Shown in pieces: positions 39,857-47,779 of a stretch of 64,000 nt of DNA. A program made the translations under genes and the position numbers. The first letter of the stretch is position 1, and every line of letters starts with the position of its first letter. The notes beneath the pieces are model-generated. The model was not told the DNA's origin. It was given only the letters and a program-made list of their open reading frames with translations, and did not search any database. The stretch comes from Mucilaginibacter sp. L196. Its GTDB lineage: Bacteria; Bacteroidota; Bacteroidia; Sphingobacteriales; Sphingobacteriaceae. The stretch lies in NCBI RefSeq assembly GCF_009765905.1, contig NZ_LMUO01000015.1, forward strand, positions 92,219-156,218, read 5' to 3'.

Positions 39857-39896
39857 CGTACGCTATTGTTACAGCAAGTGTTCGGTTATGATACAG
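39857..39896 (-). promoter_or_regulatory. Paired 18-bp elements, putative enhancer of the adaptor-permease operon
   Basis: Plus-strand copies CGTACGCTATTGTTACAG (39857-39874) and TGTTCGGTTATGATACAG (39879-39896) have a 4-bp gap, the same 22-bp pitch as the pair at 20606-20645. All four copies fit YGTWCGSTWWTGNWACAG. The pair lies between the adaptor gene and the divergent sigma54-type regulator, 95 bp from the adaptor start and about 215 bp from the regulator start. It is the best candidate for the binding site of that regulator. Confidence 0.7.
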
Positions 39897-40110
39897 TGTA
39901 ATTTAAGCAAAATATGTAAAAAAGCTGTTTTACAGGTATTTGGATTTGGTGCAGGCTTTTTGCTTGTTTGGCATAAGGTGATAAGCCCCTATATTTATAG
40001 CAATAGTTAACGGTACTTATTATTTGCATTTAAAAAAATGAAAAGCTAATTTGAGCATAAACTATTCATAAGAATACACAACCTAATATCTGCGAAGCAA
40101 ACAAAAGAAA

Positions 40111-41469
40111 ATGATTTTAAAAAAAGCTACCATATTAATTGTTGATGACGATACAGATGTGTTAACCGCTGTTAAACTGCTGCTCAAAACTGAAGCACAG
40201 GAAATCATCACTGAAAAAAATCCGGAAAACCTGAATTCGCTTTTACAGCGTAACCAGATTGATTTGGTTTTGCTGGATATGAATTTCAACAGCGCCATTA
40301 ACACAGGTAATGAGGGTTTATATTGGCTTAAAAAGATTAAAGAATGGAAGCCAAATATTTGCGTAATTATGATCACCGCCTATGGCGATATTGACCTGGC
40401 GGTACGTTCATTAAAAGAAGGTGCGAATGATTTTGTGGTTAAGCCATGGCATAATGAAAAGCTGATTGAAACTATCAAAGATCTTCTTGACAAAAAAGAA
40501 GGATCAACTCCCAAAAAAGCGACGGGTAAAAGTTCAACAGGCGACACATCTATATTGGGTGAATCGGAACCAATGCAGGATATTTTTCACAAAGTAAATA
40601 AGATAGCCCCTACCGATGCGAATATTTTATTATTGGGCGAAAATGGTACTGGCAAGGACTTGATGGCAAAAGCGATACATGAGCGATCATTACGAGCTGA
40701 TAAACCATTTGTTAAGGTTGATGTTGGCGCTTTAACGGATACCTTGTTTGAAAGTGAGCTGTTCGGCCACAAAAAAGGTGCTTTTACGGATGCACGTGAA
40801 GACAGGACCGGCCGTTTTGAAGATGCCCAGGGCGGAACTTTATTTTTGGATGAAATTGGTAATATTACCTTACAGCAACAAGCAAAACTGCTCACCGTAC
40901 TACAAAACAGGCAGGTAACCCGTTTAGGGACTAACAAGGCTGTTGATATCGACATCCGGCTGATATGCGCCACTAACCTTCCATTAAGCGAACTGGCTAA
41001 TGAAAACCGTTTCCGCAAGGATTTAATATATCGTATTAATACAGTGGAGATAAATATGCCGCCCTTACGTCGCAGAAGCGAGGATATTGTGATTTTGGCT
41101 AAGCACTTTGCCAAATTATATGCTACCAAATACCTGAAACCAGCAATGGATTTTGAGCCTGCAGCTTTGCAGAAGCTTAGAATGTATAACTACCCCGGCA
41201 ATGTGCGCGAATTGCAATATACTATTGAACGTGCTGTAATTATGGCCGATGACCACATTATGCGTGCCGATGACCTGATATTTTCGATATTAGAAAGTCC
41301 TTCAGATAATTCTACCATCGATATGGATAACGTTCCTTTAAGTACGATGGAAAAGAATGCTATTTTAAAGGTGATTGAGAAACATAGCGGCAATATTACC
41401 CGTGCCGCCAAAGAACTTGGCTTAACGCGTACAGCGCTATACCGTAGATTAAGCAAATATGATATTTAA
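40111..41469 (+). CDS. Sigma54-dependent response regulator (NtrC family)
   Basis: 452 residues in three domains. The receiver (1-125) has acidic pocket DDD (12-14), phosphoacceptor Asp56 (LVLLDMNF) and Lys111. The AAA+ domain has Walker A GENGTGKD, the sigma54-contact loop GAFTDA (223-228) in place of the common GAFTGA, and a full set of arginine-finger segments (RFRKDLIYRINTVEI, LRRRSEDI). A Fis-type helix-turn-helix ends the protein (GNITRAAKELGLTRTALYRRL). It should activate sigma54 promoters from distant sites when phosphorylated. It is divergent from the export operon, overlaps the kinase start by 11 bp, and the paired elements flank both operon heads. Confidence 0.94.
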   Translation: MILKKATILIVDDDTDVLTAVKLLLKTEAQEIITEKNPENLNSLLQRNQIDLVLLDMNFNSAINTGNEGLYWLKKIKEWKPNICVIMITAYGDIDLAVRSLKEGANDFVVKPWHNEKLIETIKDLLDKKEGSTPKKATGKSSTGDTSILGESEPMQDIFHKVNKIAPTDANILLLGENGTGKDLMAKAIHERSLRADKPFVKVDVGALTDTLFESELFGHKKGAFTDAREDRTGRFEDAQGGTLFLDEIGNITLQQQAKLLTVLQNRQVTRLGTNKAVDIDIRLICATNLPLSELANENRFRKDLIYRINTVEINMPPLRRRSEDIVILAKHFAKLYATKYLKPAMDFEPAALQKLRMYNYPGNVRELQYTIERAVIMADDHIMRADDLIFSILESPSDNSTIDMDNVPLSTMEKNAILKVIEKHSGNITRAAKELGLTRTALYRRLSKYDI

Positions 41470-42811
41470 ACGCTACGAATGGCGGCTGTTGCTGCGGGTA
41501 CTTTTCTTGTTTGTTACCTTAATGGCTACATCGTTTATAGTTGTTAACGGTTCTACATGGTATTTGTACCTGGCTATAACTGTTCCCCTACTTGTTTACG
41601 AGGTATTGGATTTGATTCAATTTCAGAAAAAAGCCCAGGATGAAGTTAACCAATTTGTTGAATCTATACAGTACCGCGATTTTTCGCGCCATTTTGATGT
41701 GCGGAGAGCCCCTGCAGAACTGAAACCACTTCGTGAAGGATTTAATGATATTAACTCCACATTTAAAAATATCAGCCGTGAGCGGGAAACGCAATATCAA
41801 TACCTGCAAAAGATATTGGAGCTGGTAGATACCGGCATCCTATCTTACGAAATAGAAACCGGGGAAACGGGTTGGATAAACGAAGCTTTTAAAAAACTGC
41901 TTGGCGTACCCTACCTAAAAAGCATTAATTCACTCGAAAAAAGGGAACCAGAACTATACCGTGAAATATCGACAATTAAACCCGGCGACAGCAAACTAGT
42001 CAGCATGACCCGTAACCAGCAATTGGTTAAAATACTCATCACCGCCAGCGTTTTGCGTAGCGATGGCAAAGTATCAAAACTGATAGCCTTTCAAAACGTA
42101 AGCGAGGCTTTGGACGAGACAGAATCAAAGGCCTGGCAAAAGCTATTGAATGTAATGACGCATGAGATTATGAACTCGGTAGCGCCGATCTCATCATTGG
42201 CCGATACTCTAAAGAACCGTTTACAAAGCCCGGAGATTGCTAATAGCCCGGTGAGTGCACATTTAGAGGATCTGGAATTAGGTATTGATACCATTAAACG
42301 CCGGAGCGAGGGTTTGCTTAAGTTTACAGAGAGCTATCGCAGCCTGAATAAAATCACCAAGCTTGATTTGACCAAAATATTGGTGCGCAACATGTTTGAA
42401 GATTTGAACAGCCTGATGCGCCCTACACTGGAGAAAAAGAAGATCGAATTAGAAATAATCCTACGCGACCCTACCCTCGCCATTGAAGCGGATATTAACC
42501 TGATTGAGCAAGTGCTGATAAACTTAGTAGTAAATGCTATTGAAGCAGTAAAAGATCGCGAAGCACCAAACATCATTCTTTCGGCAGAGATTCAGAATAA
42601 TAAGACATTGGTTAAAGTAACCGATAACGGCCTAGGCATGCCACCGGAATTATTGGATAAGATATTTATCCCCTTCTTCAGTACCCGTAAAACAGGCAGT
42701 GGCATCGGCTTAAGCTTGTGTAAGCAGATCATGCTGTTGCACAAAGGAAATATACAGGTGCAAAGTTCTGAAGGCGTAGGGTCATCTTTTGTGATGCAGT
42801 TTCCAAATTAG
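41459..42811 (+). CDS. Sensor histidine kinase (NtrB-like), partner of the sigma54 regulator
   Basis: 450 residues. Two membrane segments (about 11-30 and 35-52) with almost no periplasmic loop suggest sensing within the membrane or through the cytoplasmic part. A HAMP/PAS-like region spans about 60-215. The phosphoacceptor is His235 (NVMTHEIMNSVAPISSL), and the ATP-binding domain shows the N-box NLVVNAIEA, the G1 box DNGLGMPPE, the F-box PFFSTRKTGSG and the G2 box IGLSL. The start overlaps the last codons of the regulator gene by 11 bp, so the two are translationally coupled. The likely trigger is envelope stress or the export substrate, but this is inference. Confidence 0.93.
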   Translation: MIFKRYEWRLLLRVLFLFVTLMATSFIVVNGSTWYLYLAITVPLLVYEVLDLIQFQKKAQDEVNQFVESIQYRDFSRHFDVRRAPAELKPLREGFNDINSTFKNISRERETQYQYLQKILELVDTGILSYEIETGETGWINEAFKKLLGVPYLKSINSLEKREPELYREISTIKPGDSKLVSMTRNQQLVKILITASVLRSDGKVSKLIAFQNVSEALDETESKAWQKLLNVMTHEIMNSVAPISSLADTLKNRLQSPEIANSPVSAHLEDLELGIDTIKRRSEGLLKFTESYRSLNKITKLDLTKILVRNMFEDLNSLMRPTLEKKKIELEIILRDPTLAIEADINLIEQVLINLVVNAIEAVKDREAPNIILSAEIQNNKTLVKVTDNGLGMPPELLDKIFIPFFSTRKTGSGIGLSLCKQIMLLHKGNIQVQSSEGVGSSFVMQFPN

Positions 42812-42835
42812 GTTGCAAATCCATTTCTTTGTTTG

Positions 42836-43351
42836 ATGTCAGGTAAAAACATATTCGCTATCTCTGGCAGTCTGAGATCAGGCTCATCCAATCATAATAT
42901 TTTACGCTTTTTGGGCGGGTTAATGCCTGCTGAGATTAATTATAGTATTTATGAAGATTTAGCGCAAATACCGCCCTTTGACCCGGGACTGGATAACGAA
43001 CACCCGCCACAACCTGTAGTTGATTTCCGCCATAAAATAAACAATGCCAATGTTGTAATTATCTGTACTCCTGAGTATGCTTTTGGTGTACCCGGTCAGC
43101 TAAAAAACGCATTAGATTGGACAGTATCAAACAGTACGTTGGTTGATAAACAGGTGGCGCTAATTACCGCTTCATCTGTAGGCGACAGCGCGCACGCGTC
43201 TTTATTAAAAACACTGGGAGCTTTATCTGCCGATGTGATTGCTGATCTGTTAGTGCCTTTTATCAGAGCCAAGATTGATAGCGATGGCAATATTATTGAC
43301 AAAGATTTGAAGGTTGGTTTAGGTATAATAAGGGATACCATATTAAAATAA
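42836..43351 (+). CDS. NADPH-dependent FMN reductase family protein
   Basis: 171 residues from ATG 42836, one codon after an in-frame TTG. The flavodoxin-like fold is shown by ISGSLRSGSSNHNILRFL (FMN phosphate loop, residues 8-25) and IICTPEYAFGVPGQLKNALDW, the two signature segments of the NADPH-dependent FMN reductase (azoreductase/ChrR-like) family. It would reduce flavin, quinones or azo compounds. It starts 25 bp after the histidine kinase gene in the same direction, so it may be read from the same message, though a link to export is not clear. Confidence 0.88.
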   Translation: MSGKNIFAISGSLRSGSSNHNILRFLGGLMPAEINYSIYEDLAQIPPFDPGLDNEHPPQPVVDFRHKINNANVVIICTPEYAFGVPGQLKNALDWTVSNSTLVDKQVALITASSVGDSAHASLLKTLGALSADVIADLLVPFIRAKIDSDGNIIDKDLKVGLGIIRDTILK

Positions 43352-43400
43352 TACAGGCAACAGCATATATCTGCGATTGCCTGTAAATCAACTTTAATAA

Positions 43401-44141
43401 TTACCTCCTCGTATTCAGCATGGCAAAGGCATCGGCAGGCGATTTTAGGTAAGCCTCATGAAATTGCGCGGTAAAACCAACATGAATTTCAAAGGTATCA
43501 GCTTCAAAAGCCTGTAGAAATTCTTCGGCAACCTGTTGTGGCGGGATACCATTACTACCGCCAATTTCAGCAGAAAAATCGGTATCAACCAAAGGTGGCA
43601 TCAACTCAAATACTTTAACATTTGATGCTTTTTCTAAACCATATCTCAGCGCCTGTGTATAAGAATGCAAGGCGGCCTTACTTGCCGAATAGGTAGGTAC
43701 ATCATGCGATGGTGCTATTGCCAAAACGGATGTAACGTTTACAATAACAGCCTCAGGCTGTGCTTTAAGCGCAGGCAATAATTTATCAATTAAACGAATA
43801 ATGGATAAGTAGTTGGTATCTATCTCCGCACCGGCATTTTCAAAGGCTGGGGCATTATCCAACTCGTACATAAAAGCCTGGCCGGCATTGTTTATCACAA
43901 CGTTCAAGTCAGGATGATTTTGTTGCAGATAAGCAACCAGTTTATTTACATCATCTGCTTTGGTAACGTCAGTAGCAAAATAGCTTACGTTCGTTAACTT
44001 GGCGGCAGCTTCTTTTAGCTTGGCTTCCGTCCTGCCGGTAATGATTACATGGTTGTTTTTTTCGCTTAATAATTTCGCGATAGCGAAACCAATACCCGAT
44101 CCTCCGCCGGTTATTAGTATAGTTTTATTGGTGATATTCAT
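43401..44141 (-). CDS. Short-chain dehydrogenase/reductase (DltE-like)
   Basis: 246 residues from ATG 44141 (MNITNKTILITGGGSGIG); the frame extends 10 codons further without family sequence. The Rossmann motif TGGGSGIG (residues 10-17), the NNAG motif (VVINNAG) and the catalytic YSASK with upstream Ser (VTSVLAIAPSHDVPTYSASKAALH) are all present, so it is an active-looking classical SDR using NAD(P)H. The substrate cannot be told. Its promoter carries a perfect palindrome (44183-44206), and it is next to a TetR gene in the same direction, so it is very likely that regulator's target. Confidence 0.92.
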   Translation of the reverse strand: MNITNKTILITGGGSGIGFAIAKLLSEKNNHVIITGRTEAKLKEAAAKLTNVSYFATDVTKADDVNKLVAYLQQNHPDLNVVINNAGQAFMYELDNAPAFENAGAEIDTNYLSIIRLIDKLLPALKAQPEAVIVNVTSVLAIAPSHDVPTYSASKAALHSYTQALRYGLEKASNVKVFELMPPLVDTDFSAEIGGSNGIPPQQVAEEFLQAFEADTFEIHVGFTAQFHEAYLKSPADAFAMLNTRR

Positions 44142-44182
44142 TTTTATGTTGTTGTTAATATAACAGCACAATATTAAAATAT

Positions 44183-44206
44183 AAAATATACCGATTGGTA
44201 TATTTT
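44183..44206. promoter_or_regulatory. TetR-type operator of the SDR gene
   Basis: AAAATATACC-GATT-GGTATATTTT is a 24-bp inverted repeat, 42 bp upstream of the SDR start, sharing TACCrATTGGTA with the site upstream of the TetR gene. TACC/GGTA half-sites with a 4-bp centre are common for TetR-family regulators of this size. Confidence 0.75.
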
Positions 44207-44218
44207 ATGTCAAATTTT

Positions 44219-44821
44219 TTAAATTTTCATTTCGCTTATTATTGATTCCACCGTAATCATTATCTTATCCAAGCAAGCCTGACTATTAGTTACTTTACTG
44301 ATCATTATACCACCTTCAACCAAAGCTATTATAGATAAGGCAATGCGTGAATGATCCAACCCTTGTTTAAATTCACCTGCATCTACACCGCTTTGTATTA
44401 AGTCCTGCACACCTTTTTTCCATTTTAAAATGGCTTTAGCTGCGCGATCCTTTAATAAGTTATTGGTATCATCAGCCTCAACAGCGGTATTTAATATAGG
44501 ACAGCCCCCTACTGGGAAACTACCACGGGTAAACTGGTCATATACCTGGGCATAAACCATTAATTTATCATGATAGGTTTTAGCGGATTGGATACGTTGC
44601 TGGATTAAGCCGCTAACCTTAGCGTAATTATGATCAAACACGGCAAGGGCCACATCTTCCTTATTACCAAAATTGCCATATATACTGCCTTTGGTTAAAC
44701 CTGTGGCTTCTGTAAGATCGGACATGGATGTACCTGCATATCCTTTAGTATTAAATATGCCGGCAGTTGTTTCAATAATGAACTGGCGTGTGCGGTCGGC
44801 CTTTGACAGTTTATTTTCCAT
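44219..44821 (-). CDS. TetR/AcrR family transcriptional regulator
   Basis: 200 residues from ATG 44821 (MENKLSKADRTRQFIIE); an earlier ATG lies inside the palindromic site. The HTH is at residues 26-48 with GYAGTSMSDLTEATGLTKGSIYGNFGNKEDV, the classic TetR signature. The C-terminal ligand domain is variable and carries two Cys (GGCPILNTAVEADD). It is likely to repress itself and the neighbouring SDR, since matching palindromes lie upstream of both. The ligand is probably an electrophile or aldehyde, given SDR as target, but that is inference. Confidence 0.92.
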   Translation of the reverse strand: MENKLSKADRTRQFIIETTAGIFNTKGYAGTSMSDLTEATGLTKGSIYGNFGNKEDVALAVFDHNYAKVSGLIQQRIQSAKTYHDKLMVYAQVYDQFTRGSFPVGGCPILNTAVEADDTNNLLKDRAAKAILKWKKGVQDLIQSGVDAGEFKQGLDHSRIALSIIALVEGGIMISKVTNSQACLDKIMITVESIISEMKI

Positions 44822-44829
44822 ATACAAAT

Positions 44830-44843
44830 ATACCAATTGGTAT
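44830..44843. promoter_or_regulatory. TetR-type operator upstream of its own gene
   Basis: ATACCAATTGGTAT is a perfect 14-bp palindrome 9 bp before the TetR start codon, matching the SDR site at TACCrATTGGTA. This indicates autoregulation. Confidence 0.75.
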
Positions 44844-44882
44844 TATAACATCAAGCATATAAATAGTTTATAAAACAAATAC

Positions 44883-44910
44883 AAAGCCTCTTAATAAATT
44901 AAGAGGCTTT
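44883..44910 (-). terminator. Terminator of the 59-residue gene
   Basis: AAAGCCTCTTAAT and its complement ending AGAGGCTTT form a stem of about 11 bp, followed on the minus strand by TGTATTTG. It lies just past the stop codon at 44915. Confidence 0.7.
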
Positions 44911-44914
44911 ACGC

Positions 44915-45094
44915 TTATCTTTTTTTATGCTCCGGCTTATGAGTACTATTTCTGTTTGATGTTACATCAGAGCGTTGCCCACCCGAATTGCTAATACCCT
45001 GTTCTTTCAATCTTTCGTTTTGATTAGTAAACGCACGATCAGATGTCGGTTTACCCTGCTCATTTCTGTTGTTTTTTGAATCCTGTGCTTTCAT
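44915..45094 (-). CDS. Small hydrophilic protein, 59 residues
   Basis: A frame of 59 codons starting at ATG 45094, of low hydrophobicity and rich in Asn, Lys, Arg, Ser and Gln (MKAQDSKNNRNEQGKPTSDR then further basic/polar sequence ending PEHKKR). It has no Trp, Tyr or Cys and is probably unfolded on its own. It is bounded by a terminator immediately downstream and stands in the gap between the OmpA lipoprotein gene and the TetR gene. The composition suggests a stress-related or nucleic-acid-associated small protein, but there is no recognised family. Confidence 0.6.
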   Translation of the reverse strand: MKAQDSKNNRNEQGKPTSDRAFTNQNERLKEQGISNSGGQRSDVTSNRNSTHKPEHKKR

Positions 45095-45150
45095 AATAAA
45101 TACATTTTAAGTGTATGCCAACTATAGCGCAACAATTGTACCGTAACATA

Positions 45151-45180
45151 AAAAAGGCCTCAGCAAAATGCTAAGGCCTC
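45151..45180 (-). terminator. Terminator of the OmpA lipoprotein gene
   Basis: AGGCCTCAGCA and TGCTAAGGCCT pair with one mismatch around AAA, followed on the minus strand by TTTTTT. It lies 26 bp past the stop at 45206. Confidence 0.75.
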
Positions 45181-45205
45181 TCCTATTCTATTATAAACTT
45201 ATTAA

Positions 45206-46072
45206 TTACTGAGCCGGTGTATTCGGATCTTTACCAATCAATGTCATAAACTGGTCTAACTTAGGGGTAATAATAATTTCTGTACGCCTGTTTAATGATC
45301 TACCACCCGGAGTGCTGTTATCAGCAATTGGATTATATTCACCACGGCCACCGGCGGTTAATCGTTTAGGATCAACACCGTAGGTGTTTTGTAAGGCCTG
45401 TACTACTGATGATGCACGTAAATCACTTAAATCCCAATTATTACGAATGTTAGGTTGTGAAATAGGTACATTATCTGTATTACCTTCAACCAGCACATCA
45501 TAGGTAGAATAATCATTGATAATCTTGGCTATTTTACTCAAAGTTTCGCCCGCCTGAGGTAAAATGTCATAGCTACCTGATTTATAAAGCATATTATCAG
45601 CCAATGAAATATAAACTACACCTTTAAGTACTTTTATATCTACATCTCTAGTTTCATCCGGCGTTAAGGAGCGGGTTAAGTTATTGGTAAGTACCATATT
45701 AAGCGAGTCGCTCTTATTTTTTAAATTAACTAAATGCTGAATGTATCTGCTTGATGCACTTATCTGATCAGCCAATTTTGCAATATTCACATTGCCCTGG
45801 TTGTTGCCTGCCAAACATTGGCTCAATGCGCTCTGCAAAGCGGCAGCATTTGCTTTTGCAGCCTCAATTTGCTCTTCTAAACTAGTAACCCGGGTTCTGG
45901 AACCTGAGAGTTCCTGTTGAGTAACCTGGTAGCTTTGCATCAGATTACGATTAGTATCCTGTAACCTGTTGTAGTTGGTTTGTAGTTCAGTATACTTTTT
46001 GTTGCTGACACACCCCTGGGTTAACGCTGCTACAACAAAAAGCAGTAACGGTAACATTATTTTAATTTTCAT
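45206..46072 (-). CDS. OmpA/MotB-type lipoprotein with coiled coil
   Basis: 288 residues. A lipoprotein signal peptide (LPLLLFVVAALTQGC, lipid-attached Cys about residue 21) precedes a long helical, Gln/Asn-rich coiled coil (about 25-110). The C-terminal OmpA-like peptidoglycan-binding domain has LVEGNTDNVPISQPNIRNNWDLSDLRASSVVQAL and GRGEYNPIADN ... RSLNRRTEIII. The TDNVPI form of the motif is closer to MotB than to OmpA. It would anchor an outer-membrane lipid moiety to the peptidoglycan. It stands alone with its own terminator. Confidence 0.9.
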   Translation of the reverse strand: MKIKIMLPLLLFVVAALTQGCVSNKKYTELQTNYNRLQDTNRNLMQSYQVTQQELSGSRTRVTSLEEQIEAAKANAAALQSALSQCLAGNNQGNVNIAKLADQISASSRYIQHLVNLKNKSDSLNMVLTNNLTRSLTPDETRDVDIKVLKGVVYISLADNMLYKSGSYDILPQAGETLSKIAKIINDYSTYDVLVEGNTDNVPISQPNIRNNWDLSDLRASSVVQALQNTYGVDPKRLTAGGRGEYNPIADNSTPGGRSLNRRTEIIITPKLDQFMTLIGKDPNTPAQ

Positions 46073-46225
46073 AATTGTAGTTATTAACGACTAACCATAA
46101 ACCATTTATGATCAACACTGCTACAACAACTCAAAAATTGTAATGTTTATTATATTTATATAACCTATAATAACTGTTAAAATTCCCTTCAAATAATATA
46201 TTTGCCTAAATTTTATATAAAACTA

Positions 46226-46522
46226 ATGAGCGACTTAAACAACACCGTAAAACATAATAGTTATTTTGAAGGCACAGTACAAAGCCTTGGCTTGGATACC
46301 GATAAAGGAAATGCAACAGTAGGTGTAATGAAAAAAGGAACCTATCAATTCTCAACATCTACTGTTGAAACTATGATCGTGGTTTCGGGTATAATGAATA
46401 TTAAACTGGCTGATGGCGAATGGACCAAATACGCTGAACAGGAAAAATTTGAGGTAGCTGCTAATTCAAAATTTGATATTGTATGCGATACAGATGTTGC
46501 TTACATCTGCTATTACGCCTAA
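46226..46522 (+). CDS. ppnP: Pyrimidine/purine nucleoside phosphorylase (DUF1255)
   Basis: 98 residues from ATG 46226 (MSDLNNTVKHNSYFEG); a TTG in frame at 46202 is less likely. This is the small cupin-fold PpnP family, with NSYFEGTVQSLGLDT at the start and MKKGTYQFSTSTVETMIVVSGIMNIKL in the beta-barrel core. Known members phosphorolyse several nucleosides to base and ribose-1-phosphate. Alone on its strand, and convergent with the two-component genes that follow. Confidence 0.88.
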   Translation: MSDLNNTVKHNSYFEGTVQSLGLDTDKGNATVGVMKKGTYQFSTSTVETMIVVSGIMNIKLADGEWTKYAEQEKFEVAANSKFDIVCDTDVAYICYYA

Positions 46523-46525
46523 GTA

Positions 46526-47779
46526 TTAACTAAAATCAACATGGAAGATGTGTAATTCATTATCCATTGAATAACATATCTTCCATTTATAACGGCTGCA
46601 AATATTTTTAACAATAGCTAAACCCAAACCTGTACCTTCTGATTTATTACTTTTCTGGAAACGCTCAAAAATGGTATCGGTATTCATTATTTGAGGCGGG
46701 CCGTTGTTTTTAATTGCAAGCTGATCTTCGGTCAATGTAATAATTAGTTTACCGCCGAATACATTATGCCTTATCGCGTTACTAAGTAAGTTATTCAGTA
46801 ATATATCAATCAGGTACTTACTTGCTGTAATTTCTTTAGGTGAAAGATTTACCTCCAATTCGATTTTTTTATTGGTAATGAGCTCGTTAAATTGCTTTAT
46901 TTTATCCTCAACCAAGGTATTTAAGTTAAAGGTATCAATATCGTCAATTAAATTATTTTCAATTTTAACCAGTAATAACAATGATTGATTAAGCCTTGCT
47001 AATTTATTAGTAGCCGCGTAAATATCATTAATCTGCCCATACTGTTCCGGCTTTAACGTTTCATCCTGAATAAGCATATCCAGCTTTGAGGTAATTACAG
47101 CCAAAGGTGTTTGCATCTCGTGCGATGCATTATCAGTATATTGTTTAAGGTTTTGGAAATCACTTTTTACGTTTGATGACATGGTAAGCACCGCCGTATT
47201 TAACTCATTAAACTCATCAACTTTAGTGTCAATGAGTTCAAGGTTCTTATCATCTGAGATGTTAAATGATTTTATTTCAATCAGGGTTTTATAGAATGGT
47301 TTCCACAAACCGTTTAAAATAAAACGATTGGTTAAAAACAGTATAAATACCAGTACAACCATTAAGCCTATAGTAATTAAGCTGATGAATTGTATAAGGT
47401 ACTCAGTCGCCTCTCTGGATTCAGTAATTACAACTTCATAATGCTGATTACCTAATGAAACAAGCCCCGATACCGCCCGGCCTGGTTGGCTCTCATCTTC
47501 TTTAGGATTAACATAAGTAGTATCAAAATACCTAACCGGCAACTCTATTTTATTGGTTTTTATAAATACAGTTATATCCTCATCAAAATCCAGTTGTTTG
47601 GGTAGATGATGATTGGTATTAATATAGGCTGTTACTTCTTCAATTTCCTCACCCAGATCATTATCAAGTTGCGTTCTGGCAATGTAATTTATCGTAAAAA
47701 AATAAATTATGCTACCTATAATCAACACAGTTACCGCGATGATTATACTGGCCCTAGTATACTGTTCAGAAAGCTTCAT
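46526..47779 (-). CDS. Sensor histidine kinase (OmpR-type partner)
   Basis: 417 residues with two membrane segments (about 10-30 and 130-150) enclosing a periplasmic sensor domain of about 100 residues. The HisKA box is NASHEMQTPLAVITSKLDML with His220. The ATPase domain shows N-box LLNNLLSNAIRHN, a shortened G1-type segment (AIKNNGP, without the usual DNG), F-box IFERFQKSNKSEGTG and G2 LGLAIVKNI. Its start overlaps the response-regulator stop by 4 bp (47776-47779), so the pair is co-transcribed and translationally coupled. The stimulus cannot be read from sequence. Confidence 0.92.
   Translation of the reverse strand: MKLSEQYTRASIIIAVTVLIIGSIIYFFTINYIARTQLDNDLGEEIEEVTAYINTNHHLPKQLDFDEDITVFIKTNKIELPVRYFDTTYVNPKEDESQPGRAVSGLVSLGNQHYEVVITESREATEYLIQFISLITIGLMVVLVFILFLTNRFILNGLWKPFYKTLIEIKSFNISDDKNLELIDTKVDEFNELNTAVLTMSSNVKSDFQNLKQYTDNASHEMQTPLAVITSKLDMLIQDETLKPEQYGQINDIYAATNKLARLNQSLLLLVKIENNLIDDIDTFNLNTLVEDKIKQFNELITNKKIELEVNLSPKEITASKYLIDILLNNLLSNAIRHNVFGGKLIITLTEDQLAIKNNGPPQIMNTDTIFERFQKSNKSEGTGLGLAIVKNICSRYKWKICYSMDNELHIFHVDFS

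Noticed and set aside
39901..40110. A sigma54 promoter for the regulator-kinase operon
   Set aside because: I looked for GG-N10-GC in the plus-strand leader and found none with acceptable spacing.
40587..41129. 180-residue antisense frame inside the sigma54 regulator
   Set aside because: It lies wholly opposite an intact, motif-complete gene, is Ser/Phe-rich like most reverse-frame products, and has no promoter or family.
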